This document shows, piece after piece, positions 1 through 8,125 of a DNA stretch of 64,000 nucleotides. How positions within the stretch are numbered: the stretch's first letter is position 1; every line of letters starts with the position of its first letter. The stretch is from the NCBI RefSeq assembly GCF_014203045.1, contig NZ_JACHIF010000001.1, positions 310,001-374,000 on the forward strand, in the 5' to 3' direction. The notes beneath the pieces were generated by a model. The model was not told the DNA's origin and made no database searches. It saw only the letters and a program-made list of their open reading frames with translations. This DNA is from Prosthecobacter dejongeii. GTDB lineage: Bacteria; Verrucomicrobiota; Verrucomicrobiia; Verrucomicrobiales; Verrucomicrobiaceae. Position numbers and translations under genes: made by a program.

Positions 1-264
1 AGAGAAAGTATTTGTTTCAATGATGTCCGCGCCGGCTTCCAGGAAACGACGGTGAATGTCCTCAATGATGTCCGGGCGTGTGATGGAAAGAATGTCGCCG
101 TTGTTCAGCAGATCTTTTTCATTGTCCAAAAAACGGTCCCCACGGGCATCGGCTTCTTTCAGGCCGTAGCCACGAATGGTGGTCCCCATGGCACCATCAA
201 TGACCAGAATGCGCTGGCGCATGGCGGCTTCGAGTTCAGAGCGGACGTTTGGACGGGCGGGCAT
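1..264 (-). CDS. metH: Methionine synthase MetH, N-terminal fragment (cut by window edge)
   Basis: The first 88 codons of a leftward gene, open to the window edge. The ATG is at 264-262. The translation contains an [20 protein letters not shown] stretch and ends in an IIETNTFS stretch, both hallmarks of the homocysteine-binding (betaine-homocysteine methyltransferase type) barrel at the N terminus of cobalamin-dependent methionine synthase. In that family this domain binds Zn and homocysteine and accepts the methyl group from methylcobalamin. The zinc cysteines and the B12 domains would lie outside the window, so full-length MetH versus a stand-alone homocysteine methyltransferase cannot be settled here. 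Confidence 0.85.
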   Translation of the reverse strand, partial: MPARPNVRSELEAAMRQRILVIDGAMGTTIRGYGLKEADARGDRFLDNEKDLLNNGDILSITRPDIIEDIHRRFLEAGADIIETNTFS

Positions 265-378
265 GGGTGAAAATAGCCGCTGGCGGCCCTGCGTCAATGT
301 CGCATCAACGCATCATGATTTGAGGATGTGAAGCTTCAGAGACTGGAAACCGTGGGATTGAGAGCATTCTGGACCAAT

Positions 379-407
379 CCTTCCCTCTCCTAGAGGGAGA
401 GGGAAGG
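379..407. repeat. REP-like intergenic palindrome
   Basis: A perfect 12-bp inverted repeat (CCTTCCCTCTCC at 379-390, GGAGAGGGAAGG at 396-407) with a 5-nt spacer, in the 210-bp gap between metH and pstB. There is no T-run, so it is not a standard terminator. It resembles a second palindrome at 6388-6431 in composition and flanking GGTGAGG, suggesting a dispersed repeat family. Confidence 0.6.
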
Positions 408-474
408 GTGAGGAGCTCCGGCTAGCAGCCAATCATCAGCATCGAGCGGCCCAAGAACCGCCCAGCAAGACACC

Positions 475-1266
475 TCACCCAAACCGACCCCGAACGTAGT
501 CGTCCGTCAGCTTCTGCTTGGGATTTTCAAACAGCGCCATGGTTTCATCGTATTCCACCAGCTTGCCCAGGTAAAACAGGGCAGTGAAGTCCGCCGTGCG
601 CATGGCCTGCTGCATGTTGTGGGTGACGATGACCAGGGTGTAGGTCTCTTTGAGTTGGTGAAACAGGTCCTCAACACGCGCGGTGGCGATGGGGTCTAAG
701 GCCGAGCAAGGCTCATCCATCAGAAGAATCTGAGGTTTCACCGCGATGGCCCGGGCGATGCAAAGACGCTGCTGCTGGCCACCGGAAAGGCCATAGGCAC
801 TTTGTTCCAGGCGGTCTTTCACCTCCTCCCACAGGGCCGCGCTGCGCAGGCTTTCCTCCACCACATGGTCTAGGTAATCCTGACGATTTTCACCGTGGAG
901 ACGCAAGCCATAGGCGATGTTTTCGTAAATGCTGCGCGGAAAGGGGTTCGATTTCTGGAACACCATGCCCACCTGTCGGCGCAACTGCACCACGTCCAAG
1001 GCATTGCTATGAATATCTGTCCCCTCCACCGTGATGGATCCTTTGCGCACACCCGCGCCATCCACCCGGTCATTCATGCGGTTGAAGCAGCGCAGCAGGG
1101 TGGATTTACCACAGCCCGAAGGGCCAATGAAAGCTGTGGCCTGATGGCGGGGAATGTCCATCGTCACATCAAACAGGGTCTGCTTGCTGCCATAATAGAA
1201 GTCCACATCCCGGACCTGGATGGAGGTAGGCAGGTGTGAGACGGGATTCTTTGCGGGGGCAGCCAT
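475..1266 (-). CDS. pstB: Phosphate ABC transporter ATP-binding protein PstB
   Basis: ATPase of the high-affinity phosphate importer (PstSCAB), working at the inner face of the cytoplasmic membrane. Visible motifs are Walker [10 protein letters not shown], the ABC signature LSGGQQQR, Walker B ILLMDEP and an H-loop IVTHNM, together with the PstB-typical [11 protein letters not shown] opening. The ATG at 1266 is preferred because it gives 263 residues, close to the family size (E. coli about 257). An in-frame ATG at 1335 would add 23 residues without family resemblance. The gene is divergent from pstS. Unusually, pstC, pstA and phoU are not adjacent, so the permease must be encoded elsewhere. 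Confidence 0.93.
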   Translation of the reverse strand: MAAPAKNPVSHLPTSIQVRDVDFYYGSKQTLFDVTMDIPRHQATAFIGPSGCGKSTLLRCFNRMNDRVDGAGVRKGSITVEGTDIHSNALDVVQLRRQVGMVFQKSNPFPRSIYENIAYGLRLHGENRQDYLDHVVEESLRSAALWEEVKDRLEQSAYGLSGGQQQRLCIARAIAVKPQILLMDEPCSALDPIATARVEDLFHQLKETYTLVIVTHNMQQAMRTADFTALFYLGKLVEYDETMALFENPKQKLTDDYVRGRFG

Positions 1267-1348
1267 GGAGCGGGCAAGATGATGAACCGGGCCGTCCACT
1301 TGGCAACTGCCCTTGTTGTCACATTGCCGATACATAGCGCCTAGGCAC

Positions 1349-1387
1349 GTGACAAAACTGTCACACGTCTTTACGCGCCATGTGACA
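1349..1387. promoter_or_regulatory. TGTCAC/GTGACA motif cluster between pstB and pstS (possible Pho-type operator)
   Basis: In the divergent pstB/pstS gap a perfect inverted repeat GTGACA-aaac-TGTCAC lies at 1349-1364 and another GTGACA at 1382-1387. The two same-orientation copies are 33 bp apart, three times the 11-bp period of PhoB direct repeats, and the TGTCA core matches the Pho box half-site. The intermediate repeats are not conserved, so the PhoB assignment is an inference from motif plus gene context. Confidence 0.4.
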
Positions 1388-1436
1388 AACCATCCGCCAT
1401 GAGTCGTGCCACGCTTAAATACAACCTACGCAAAGC

Positions 1437-2399
1437 ATGAAGACTCGCACTTCCTTCCTCATCGCCCTCAGCCTCGGCAGCCTGGCCTCACTGGCCCACA
1501 GCGCTGAGGTGGATGCCGCCATCCCTGAATACAAGCAGGTGAGCGGGGTCTCTGGAAACCTCATTTCCATCGGCTCAGACACCCTGAATAACCTGATGAC
1601 CCTGTGGGCCGAAGGCTTCAAAGCCAAGTATCCGAATGTGAATATCCAGATCGAAGGGAAAGGCTCAGCAACCGCCCCTCCAGCCCTTATCAGCGGCACC
1701 AGTCAACTGGGCCCCATGAGCCGCGAGATGAAGCAGGAAGAACTGGACGCTTTTGAGAAAAAATTCGGCTACAAGCCGACTGAAATCAAAGTGGCTGTGG
1801 ATGCCCTGGCTGTCTTTGCACATAAAGACAACACGCTGAAAGGCCTGACCCTGGCGCAGATTGACGCCATCTTTTCCTCCACCCGCAAGCTGGGTGCCCC
1901 TGCGGATCTCACCGACTGGGGTCAACTGGGAGTGGACTCCTGGAAAGGTCGCGCCATTTCCCTCTTTGGCCGTAACAGCGCCTCAGGCACCTACGGCTTC
2001 TTCAAGGAGCATGCTCTCGGCAAAGGCGATTTCAAAAGCAGTGTCAAAGAGCAGCCCGGCTCCTCCGCTGTGGTACAAGGGATCAGCACAGACGAGTTTG
2101 CTCTTGGCTACTCCGGCATCGGCTACATCAGCTCTGGCGTGCGCGCCCTGCCCATCGGCGAAAGCGCCGACAAACTGGCTGAGCCTTCCTATGAAAACTG
2201 CCTGAGCGGTGAATACCCACTCGCCCGTTTCCTGCTGATCTACATCAACAAAAAGCCCGGCCAACCACTCGATGCCCTGACCACGGAGTTTGTGAAGTTC
2301 ATTCAGAGCAAAGATGGCCAGCAGGTGGTGGTGAAGGATGGTTATTACCCCATCCCGCTCGAAGTCATCGAAGAAACACAGTCCACACTGGCGAAGTAA
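1437..2399 (+). CDS. pstS: Phosphate-binding periplasmic protein PstS
   Basis: 320 residues. The N terminus (basic MKTR, hydrophobic stretch, LAHSAEV) is a signal peptide likely cut after the Ala-His-Ser-Ala region. The mature protein is a PstS/SphX-type phosphate-binding protein: it has an ISIGSDTLNNLM opening, the GKGSATAPPALISGTSQLGPMSREM stretch typical of phosphate-contacting loops, and GRNSASGTYGFFKE. It delivers phosphate to the Pst permease. A weak -10 (TAAATA, 1416-1421) lies downstream of the TGTCAC/GTGACA cluster, which fits phosphate-starvation control. No Shine-Dalgarno is evident. A strong terminator follows. Confidence 0.92.
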   Translation: MKTRTSFLIALSLGSLASLAHSAEVDAAIPEYKQVSGVSGNLISIGSDTLNNLMTLWAEGFKAKYPNVNIQIEGKGSATAPPALISGTSQLGPMSREMKQEELDAFEKKFGYKPTEIKVAVDALAVFAHKDNTLKGLTLAQIDAIFSSTRKLGAPADLTDWGQLGVDSWKGRAISLFGRNSASGTYGFFKEHALGKGDFKSSVKEQPGSSAVVQGISTDEFALGYSGIGYISSGVRALPIGESADKLAEPSYENCLSGEYPLARFLLIYINKKPGQPLDALTTEFVKFIQSKDGQQVVVKDGYYPIPLEVIEETQSTLAK

Positions 2400-2427
2400 G
2401 TTTCATCGTTGATCTTGGTTCTTGTGC

Positions 2428-2460
2428 ATGCGTCAGAGATTCGTCTCTGACGCATTTTTC
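2428..2460 (+). terminator. Rho-independent terminator after pstS
   Basis: A 12-bp perfect stem (ATGCGTCAGAGA with TCTCTGACGCAT, 2428-2455) closed by a TTCG tetraloop and followed by a T-run (2455-2459). It ends the pstS transcript before recN. Confidence 0.9.
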
Positions 2461-2537
2461 ATGTTCAAATGAATTGTACTTGCGGTTGAAATGCCGCAGA
2501 CATCTACGCATATTCATTCTGCTAAATCTTTCCCACC

Positions 2538-4199
2538 ATGCTTTCTTTCATCAAGATCCGTCACCTGGCCCTCGTCGAGGATGTTACCTGGGATTTACGC
2601 GCGGGTTTGATCGGAGTAACGGGTGAAACCGGCGCAGGAAAGTCCATCATCGTTGGTGCCCTGAAGCTCATTTTGGGCGAACGAGCTGATCGAAGCCTCA
2701 TTCGCAACGGCCAAGATACCTGCACCGTAGAGGCCAGCTTTCACCTACGCGACAGCCGGGCTGTGGATGCCGTGCTTGAGGAAGCCGGGCTGGATCCCTG
2801 CCAGGACGGAGAACTGCTGATCAAGCGCAGCATCAGCACCAGCGGCGCGAACAAACAGCTCGTCAATTGCACCCCCGTGACCATTCAAGTTTTGAAGAAC
2901 TTGGGTGAGCACCTTGTGGACCTCCATGGCCCCCATGATCACCAGTCGCTCAATTCCCAGGACCGCCAGTTGGAGATGCTGGACAAGTACGTCGGCAGCG
3001 AAGACACCCTGCTGAAATATCAGGCAACCTGGCAGCAGTGGCGCGCGGCGCAAAAAGAGCTGGAAGACCTCGCTAATAGCGAGCGCAGCAGCAGCCAGCA
3101 GGTGGACATGCTGCGCTTTCAGGCCCAGGAAATCGCCGCTGCCGCATTGAAACCGGGAGAGGAAGAGGAGATCGAAGCTCGCCACCGCATCGCTGCTAAT
3201 GGTGCACGCCTCACGGAGGTCTGCTCAGCCATCACCGCCCGCCTGGGTGAAGGCGAAGGCGGCATTCTGGATGCACTGCGGGAACTCAGCCGTCATATCC
3301 ACGAATTGGAAAAGATTGATCCAGGCACGAGCACGATGTTTGAAGGGTTTAAATCGGCCCAGATTGAGCTCACCGAGCTGGAAAGCAGCGTGCAGGAATA
3401 CGCCGACGACCTGGAAACCGACCCTGCCGAGTTAGCAGAGCTGGACCAGCGCATCCACACCATCCAGACGCTAAAACGGAAGTATGGCCCCACCGTCGCA
3501 GCGATTCTTGAGTTCCAGCAGGAGGCCGAGCAACGGCTGGCCAAGATCGAGAACCGAGGCGAGGAACTGGAGCGCCTGGAAAAACTCGTCAAGGATCGCC
3601 GGGCTGAGGTGGAAAAACTGGGCAAACAGCTTTCCAAAAAACGGGCGGAGGCTGCGCCCAAGCTGGCCAAAGAAGTGGCCACTCATTTGGCCGATCTCGG
3701 CTTCAAACGCAGTGTCTTCGAGACCCAACTGTCACCCCTGACCGAGCCTGCCCGCCAGGGTTTAGAAGAGGTGGACTTCCAGTTTGCTCCGAACCCCGGC
3801 GAGCCCCTCAAACCCCTGCGCCTTACCGCCAGCAGCGGAGAAATGTCCCGCGTGCTCCTGGCCGTAAAAAGTGCCCTGGCTAAACAGGATGCCGTGCCCC
3901 TTCTCGTGTTCGACGAGATCGACGCCAACGTCGGTGGCAACATCGCTGAGGCTGTGGGCCATAAAATGGCCTCCCTGGGCAGCACGCATCAGGTCATCGC
4001 CATCACCCACTTCCCGCAGGTGGCCTCCCTGGCCGCCAGCCACTTCGTCGTCACCAAGGAAATCGAAGGTGACCGTACCAAATCCCACATCCGCGAAGTC
4101 GCAAATGGGGAGAGAATCGAAGAACTCGCCCGCATGCTCGGCGGCAAGCTGGAATCCGCACGCGAGCATGCACGCAATCTTCTGGCTGGAAGGGCTTGA
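2538..4199 (+). CDS. recN: DNA repair protein RecN
   Basis: 553-residue SMC-like ATPase of recombinational double-strand break repair. The N terminus begins with the RecN-typical MLSFIKIRHLALVE and holds Walker A GETGAGKS at residues 29-36. A long charged heptad region (about 150-370) forms the coiled coil. The C-terminal half has the signature ASSGEMSRVLLAVK, Walker B LLVFDEID and the D-loop DANVGG, then the QVIAITHFPQVAS segment. Length matches E. coli RecN (553). It stands alone between a terminator and tsaC. No LexA box was identified upstream. Confidence 0.96.
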   Translation: MLSFIKIRHLALVEDVTWDLRAGLIGVTGETGAGKSIIVGALKLILGERADRSLIRNGQDTCTVEASFHLRDSRAVDAVLEEAGLDPCQDGELLIKRSISTSGANKQLVNCTPVTIQVLKNLGEHLVDLHGPHDHQSLNSQDRQLEMLDKYVGSEDTLLKYQATWQQWRAAQKELEDLANSERSSSQQVDMLRFQAQEIAAAALKPGEEEEIEARHRIAANGARLTEVCSAITARLGEGEGGILDALRELSRHIHELEKIDPGTSTMFEGFKSAQIELTELESSVQEYADDLETDPAELAELDQRIHTIQTLKRKYGPTVAAILEFQQEAEQRLAKIENRGEELERLEKLVKDRRAEVEKLGKQLSKKRAEAAPKLAKEVATHLADLGFKRSVFETQLSPLTEPARQGLEEVDFQFAPNPGEPLKPLRLTASSGEMSRVLLAVKSALAKQDAVPLLVFDEIDANVGGNIAEAVGHKMASLGSTHQVIAITHFPQVASLAASHFVVTKEIEGDRTKSHIREVANGERIEELARMLGGKLESAREHARNLLAGRA

Positions 4200-4280
4200 G
4201 AAAAACCCGTCGAGCTCAGATATCGCTGCTTATCCCCTCCCCTCTTGCAATCGCCGGATCTTGGCGGAACGTGCGGGTTC

Positions 4281-5315
4281 ATGTCCACCCCGATTCTGCC
4301 GACCGACCAACCGCCCCTTTTGCATCATGCCGTGGAGGAGGCTGTGCGCCTGCTCCAGGCCGGGGACGTGGTGGCACTTCCCACGGAGACCGTTTATGGC
4401 CTCGCCGCTGATGCTCTGAATCCCCAGGCCGTGGCGAAAATCTTTGAGGTCAAGGAACGCCCCACCTTCGATCCCCTCATCGTTCACCTCGCCGACATCA
4501 AAATGCTGGACTTGGTGGCGGACATTCCGGAAGAAGTGAAAAAAACCGTCGCCCGTCTCATCGAGCGCTACTGGCCTGGCCCGCTCACCCTGCTTCTGCC
4601 GAAGAAACCCTGCGTGCCAGATCTCGTCACCGCGGGCCTGCCCACCGTGGCCGTCCGCATCAGCAGCCATCCCATTTTTAAACGGGTAGCCACCGCCCTG
4701 AATCGCCCCATCGCCGCCCCTAGCGCGAACCGTTTCGGTGCCATCAGCCCCACCTCCGCCAGCGCGGTGCTGGCCGAACTGGGCGGCCGCATTCCCCTCA
4801 TCGTGGATGGTGGCGCCTGCCTACATGGCCTGGAGTCCACCATCATCAAGGTGACACCTGCTACCCCGAAAAACCTGATCACCATCGTGCGCCCTGGCCC
4901 GGTGACGCCCGAAGATCTGAAACTCTACGGTCGCCTGGAGCGCATGACGCGCACTGTGGTGGATGGTGCCAGCGAGGCGCCTGGCCAGCTCGCCTCCCAC
5001 TATGCCCCGCGCACCCCATTGCGCTTGCTCAGCAAGCCCTCTGACTTCACGCCGGAAGAGGGCAAACGCTACGCCCTGATGAGCTACCGTGGTGAGGAGA
5101 AAGATGGTTACCTCGACCTCGCTGATTTTGAGCAGGTGATGATCCTCAGCCCTGGCAATGGCAAGCTGCCGGAGGCGGCGGTGCGCTTCTTTTACGTGCT
5201 GCGCGAGCTGGACAAACTGGGCGTGGATGAAATCATCGCTGAACCGATGCTGGAACACGGCATGGGCGTGGCCATGATGGACAAACTGCGCCGCGCCTCC
5301 GTGCGCCCGGCCTGA
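4281..5315 (+). CDS. tsaC: Threonylcarbamoyl-AMP synthase (TsaC/Sua5 type)
   Basis: Makes threonylcarbamoyl-AMP from threonine, bicarbonate and ATP for the t6A37 modification of ANN-decoding tRNAs. The YrdC domain is clear: PTETVYGLAADAL, the KERPTFDPLIVHL motif, PGPLTLLLPKK and the SANRFGAISPTSA loop. About 130 further residues after the YrdC core (containing the SHYAPRTPL element) correspond to the Sua5 domain, so this is the long Sua5 form of 344 residues. The ATG at 4281 is chosen over an upstream TTG at 4245. tsaD follows 18 nt after the stop, and the two probably form an operon. Confidence 0.93.
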   Translation: MSTPILPTDQPPLLHHAVEEAVRLLQAGDVVALPTETVYGLAADALNPQAVAKIFEVKERPTFDPLIVHLADIKMLDLVADIPEEVKKTVARLIERYWPGPLTLLLPKKPCVPDLVTAGLPTVAVRISSHPIFKRVATALNRPIAAPSANRFGAISPTSASAVLAELGGRIPLIVDGGACLHGLESTIIKVTPATPKNLITIVRPGPVTPEDLKLYGRLERMTRTVVDGASEAPGQLASHYAPRTPLRLLSKPSDFTPEEGKRYALMSYRGEEKDGYLDLADFEQVMILSPGNGKLPEAAVRFFYVLRELDKLGVDEIIAEPMLEHGMGVAMMDKLRRASVRPA

Positions 5316-5333
5316 TTTTTCCCCTCCCACCGC

Positions 5334-6335
5334 ATGGCCATCCTTGCCCTTGAGTCTTCCTGCGACGAGACCGCCGCCGCTATCTGCACTCCCGATGGCC
5401 GCCTACTCGCCTCACGCATTGCCTCCCAGGCAGACATCCACCGACTTTACGGTGGCGTGGTGCCGGAGGTGGCCTCGCGCAATCACATCCTCCACGTTCG
5501 CCCCCTGGTCGCCGAGGTGCTGGCTGAGGCAGGAATGCAGCTTGGCGACATCGCCGCCTTTGCTGCCACCAGCGGGCCTGGTCTAGTCAGTTCCCTGCTC
5601 ATCGGCACCAGCATGGCCAAAGCCCTGGCCGTGGCGGAGAAAAAGCCCTTCCTCGCCGTGAACCACATGGAGGGCCACCTACTCTCCCCCTTCATGGATG
5701 AAAATGGCCCCGTGAGCCCTTCCATCGCCCTCATCGTGAGCGGCGGCCACACCATGCTCGTGCAGGTGCGCAGCGTGGGTGACTATCGTTTGTTAGGCCG
5801 CACCCGTGATGATGCGGCGGGAGAGGCCTTTGACAAGGTGGCCAAAATGATCGGCCTGCCCTATCCTGGCGGGCCGGAGATTGATAAACAGGCACGCCTG
5901 GGCAATCCGCGCGCCTACGCTTTCCCCCGCAGCTTCCTGGATGGTCAGAGCCTGGAGTTCAGCTTCAGCGGCCTGAAGACCGCAGTGCTGTACGAACTGC
6001 CCAAGCTCAACCTCGAAAACGCCACTGTCCTCGCCGACGTGTGCGCTAGCGTGCAGGAAGCGATCACAGAAGTGCTGGTGGAAAAGCTCGTCCTCGCCGC
6101 CCGCCAGACGGGTGAAACGCTCGTCACTGTCAGCGGTGGTGTCAGTTGCAATCGCGGCCTGCGGGAAAAACTCACCGCCCGCTGTGCCAAAGAAGGCCTC
6201 ACCCTCTTGCTCGCCCGCCCAGACCTCTGCACAGACAACGCCGGCATGATCGCCTTTGCCGCTGCCCAACGCTTTTCGTTAGGCCACACCTCGCCCCTGG
6301 AGGCTGATGTGGACCCAAATTTGGCACTGGTGTAA
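5334..6335 (+). CDS. tsaD: tRNA t6A transferase subunit TsaD
   Basis: 333-residue ASKHA-fold protein that transfers threonylcarbamoyl from the TsaC product to A37 of tRNA, together with TsaB and TsaE. Visible motifs are the N-terminal LALESSCDETAAA, the metal-binding HMEGH around residue 111, the phosphate-loop IVSGGHTMLV, DDAAGEAFDKVAKM, and VSGGVSCNRGLR near the C terminus. Length matches bacterial TsaD (about 337). It follows tsaC directly, so two successive steps of t6A synthesis are co-transcribed. tsaB and tsaE are not in the window. Confidence 0.96.
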   Translation: MAILALESSCDETAAAICTPDGRLLASRIASQADIHRLYGGVVPEVASRNHILHVRPLVAEVLAEAGMQLGDIAAFAATSGPGLVSSLLIGTSMAKALAVAEKKPFLAVNHMEGHLLSPFMDENGPVSPSIALIVSGGHTMLVQVRSVGDYRLLGRTRDDAAGEAFDKVAKMIGLPYPGGPEIDKQARLGNPRAYAFPRSFLDGQSLEFSFSGLKTAVLYELPKLNLENATVLADVCASVQEAITEVLVEKLVLAARQTGETLVTVSGGVSCNRGLREKLTARCAKEGLTLLLARPDLCTDNAGMIAFAAAQRFSLGHTSPLEADVDPNLALV

Positions 6336-6387
6336 ATGCCCTGCCGATCATCTTCAAGGGCCGTTTCCTCCAGGACAGCCCAGCATC

Positions 6388-6431
6388 CCCTCACCCAGGC
6401 CTCTCCCCCGAGGGAGAGGCCTGGGTGAGGG
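6388..6431. repeat. Long REP-like palindrome between convergent tsaD and glmM
   Basis: A perfect 20-bp inverted repeat (left arm 6388-6407, right arm 6412-6431) with a 4-nt CCGA loop, in the 211-bp gap where tsaD and glmM converge. It has no T-run on either side, so it would be an atypical terminator. It may act as a transcript 3'-end block for both genes or as a REP element. It resembles the shorter palindrome at 379-407. Confidence 0.7.
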
Positions 6432-6546
6432 TGAGAGCCTTGGAAGCTCTAAACCCTGCCAAGTCCTAACCCGCCCCCCAAAGCAATCACGATACTTTTC
6501 ACGGCAACTCATCCGCGAAACTAAAGATCTCGCCGGGCTTCCGAGC

Positions 6547-7911
6547 TTACCCGATCTGCGCCAGGATCGCGGAGGCGATCTTGTCGGCTTGGGCTTCGAG
6601 GTATTCCACGTCACGGCCTTCGATGAGCAGGCGAATGAGGGACTCGGTGCCGGAGTAGCGCAGCAGCACGCGACCGTAATCGCCCAGCTTTTTCTCGGTT
6701 TCCTTGATGATCTTCTGGGCATCGGCCAGCTCGGTGATCGGCGGCTTGCTGCGCACGCGTAGGTTGCGGGCAGCCTGGGGGAATTTTTTGAGGCACTTGC
6801 GCAGTTGGCTCAAGGGTTCACCCGTTTCCTTCATGATCTTCAGCACCTGAAGACCTGCGATGAGGCCGTCGCCCGTGGTGGCCCAGTCACCAAAGATGAT
6901 GTGGCCGCTTTGCTCGCCGCCCAAGTTCAGACCACGGGAGTGCATTTCCTCGAGCACGTAGCGGTCGCCCACATTGGTGCGGATCACACGGCCACCCAGG
7001 CGGGAAACAAGGTCATCCAGGCCGTAGTTACTCATGATGGTCACGGCCAGCGTGTTCTGCTTCAACGTGCCTTTGCGCAGCATGGATTCGGCGGCGATGG
7101 CCATCAGCTCATCCCCATCCAGGGCGATGGCTTCCTCGTCACAGAGGGCAATACGGTCCGCATCCCCATCGTGGGCGATGCCAGCCTGAGCCTGGGACTG
7201 GCGAACCAGACGCTCCAGCTCCTCGCTGTGGGTACAGCCACATTCTTCATTGATGTTAAAGCCGTCCGGTTCGCTGTGAAAGACCTGCACGTCCGCACCC
7301 AGTTGCTCCAGCGCCAGCGCACTGGTGTAGGAGGCCGCACCGTGGGCATTGTCCAGCGCCACTCGCATGCCATCCAGCCGCAGGCCACCCATGCTGGCCA
7401 CTGCGTGGGCCACGTAGCGCTCCACACTGTCCGCCATCCGGCTCACGCGACCGATGCCGCGCCCCTCCGGGCGGGTGGCTTCCTCCGTGTTGCCGAGGAC
7501 GATCTTCTCAATGGCGATCTCGGTCTTGTCGCTCAGTTTGCGACCGTTGCCGTGGACAAATTTGATGCCGTTGTCTTCAAAAGGATTGTGGGAGGCACTC
7601 ACTACGACACCAAAGTTGGCTCCGGTCTGCGCGGCCAGCATGGCCACGGCAGGGGTGGGCACCATGCCTGCGAGGACGACATCCACGCCGGCGGAGTTCA
7701 GGCCGGCGATGAGGGCAGACTCCAGCATCTCCCCGGAAGCGCGGGTATCCCGCCCGATGATGCAGCGGGGCCGTTCGCCCCCTGCAGCCCGGCTTCCCAG
7801 CACAGCCGCCGCCGCCTGCCCCAGGCGAAGGACAAACTCAGGGGTCATGGGATGGCGATTGGCCACGGCGCGGACGCCGTCGGTGCCGAAGAATTGACGC
7901 TTTTCAGACAT
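6547..7911 (-). CDS. glmM: Phosphoglucosamine mutase GlmM
   Basis: 454-residue enzyme converting glucosamine-6-phosphate to glucosamine-1-phosphate on the way to UDP-GlcNAc, peptidoglycan and LPS. It has an FFGTDGVRAVANRHPMTPE start, the phosphoserine loop SASHNPFEDNGIKF (Ser107 is the likely phosphorylated residue), the metal loop AHDGDADRIAL, the sugar-binding GGEQSGH and a C-terminal RYSGTESLIR phosphate-binding loop. Length and motif order match GlmM. It is the last gene of the leftward cdaA - small membrane protein - glmM unit. In Gram-positives GlmM binds and inhibits CdaA, so the same link may exist here. Confidence 0.96.
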   Translation of the reverse strand: MSEKRQFFGTDGVRAVANRHPMTPEFVLRLGQAAAAVLGSRAAGGERPRCIIGRDTRASGEMLESALIAGLNSAGVDVVLAGMVPTPAVAMLAAQTGANFGVVVSASHNPFEDNGIKFVHGNGRKLSDKTEIAIEKIVLGNTEEATRPEGRGIGRVSRMADSVERYVAHAVASMGGLRLDGMRVALDNAHGAASYTSALALEQLGADVQVFHSEPDGFNINEECGCTHSEELERLVRQSQAQAGIAHDGDADRIALCDEEAIALDGDELMAIAAESMLRKGTLKQNTLAVTIMSNYGLDDLVSRLGGRVIRTNVGDRYVLEEMHSRGLNLGGEQSGHIIFGDWATTGDGLIAGLQVLKIMKETGEPLSQLRKCLKKFPQAARNLRVRSKPPITELADAQKIIKETEKKLGDYGRVLLRYSGTESLIRLLIEGRDVEYLEAQADKIASAILAQIG

Positions 7912-7969
7912 AGAGCGCGCGGTTTACCTCAAGACTGCCCCAGTGTCAAAGCCAGCCGTGCAAAGTCCC

Positions 7970-8125
7970 TCACACAGCCCGCAGTGGCGGCAGGGGCGGA
8001 TAGTCCCGCGGGCCCCTGCTGATTTGGCTCTTGATCATGAACCAAAACAGAAAGGCGAGTAGCAAAGCCACGAATTTTTCGCGCCAGTTGCGGGTGAAAA
8101 AGCTTTTAAACAGGTCCCAGTTCAC
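7970..8125 (-). CDS. Very small CdaR/YbbR-like membrane protein
   Basis: A 51-residue protein read from a GTG at 8125-8123, 20 nt inside the 3' end of cdaA, so translation is probably coupled. It has a short N-terminal cytoplasmic part, the NWREKFVALLLAFLFWFMI segment and about 17 residues outside. The NWxxKxxALLLAxxxW pattern is the conserved N-terminal transmembrane segment of YbbR/CdaR proteins, but the three or four extracytoplasmic YbbR domains are missing. The position between cdaA and glmM is where cdaR sits in Firmicutes. I infer a reduced CdaA regulator. An in-frame upstream ATG at 8164 is possible but lies further inside cdaA. Confidence 0.65.
   Translation of the reverse strand: MNWDLFKSFFTRNWREKFVALLLAFLFWFMIKSQISRGPRDYPPLPPLRAV

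Noticed and set aside
4245-4280. Earlier TTG start for tsaC
   Set aside because: Twelve extra residues without family similarity; the ATG at 4281 gives a normal start.
6805-8022. 405-codon open frame on + opposite glmM
   Set aside because: Composition is His- and Gln-rich as in reverse-frame shadows, with no family resemblance; glmM is certain.
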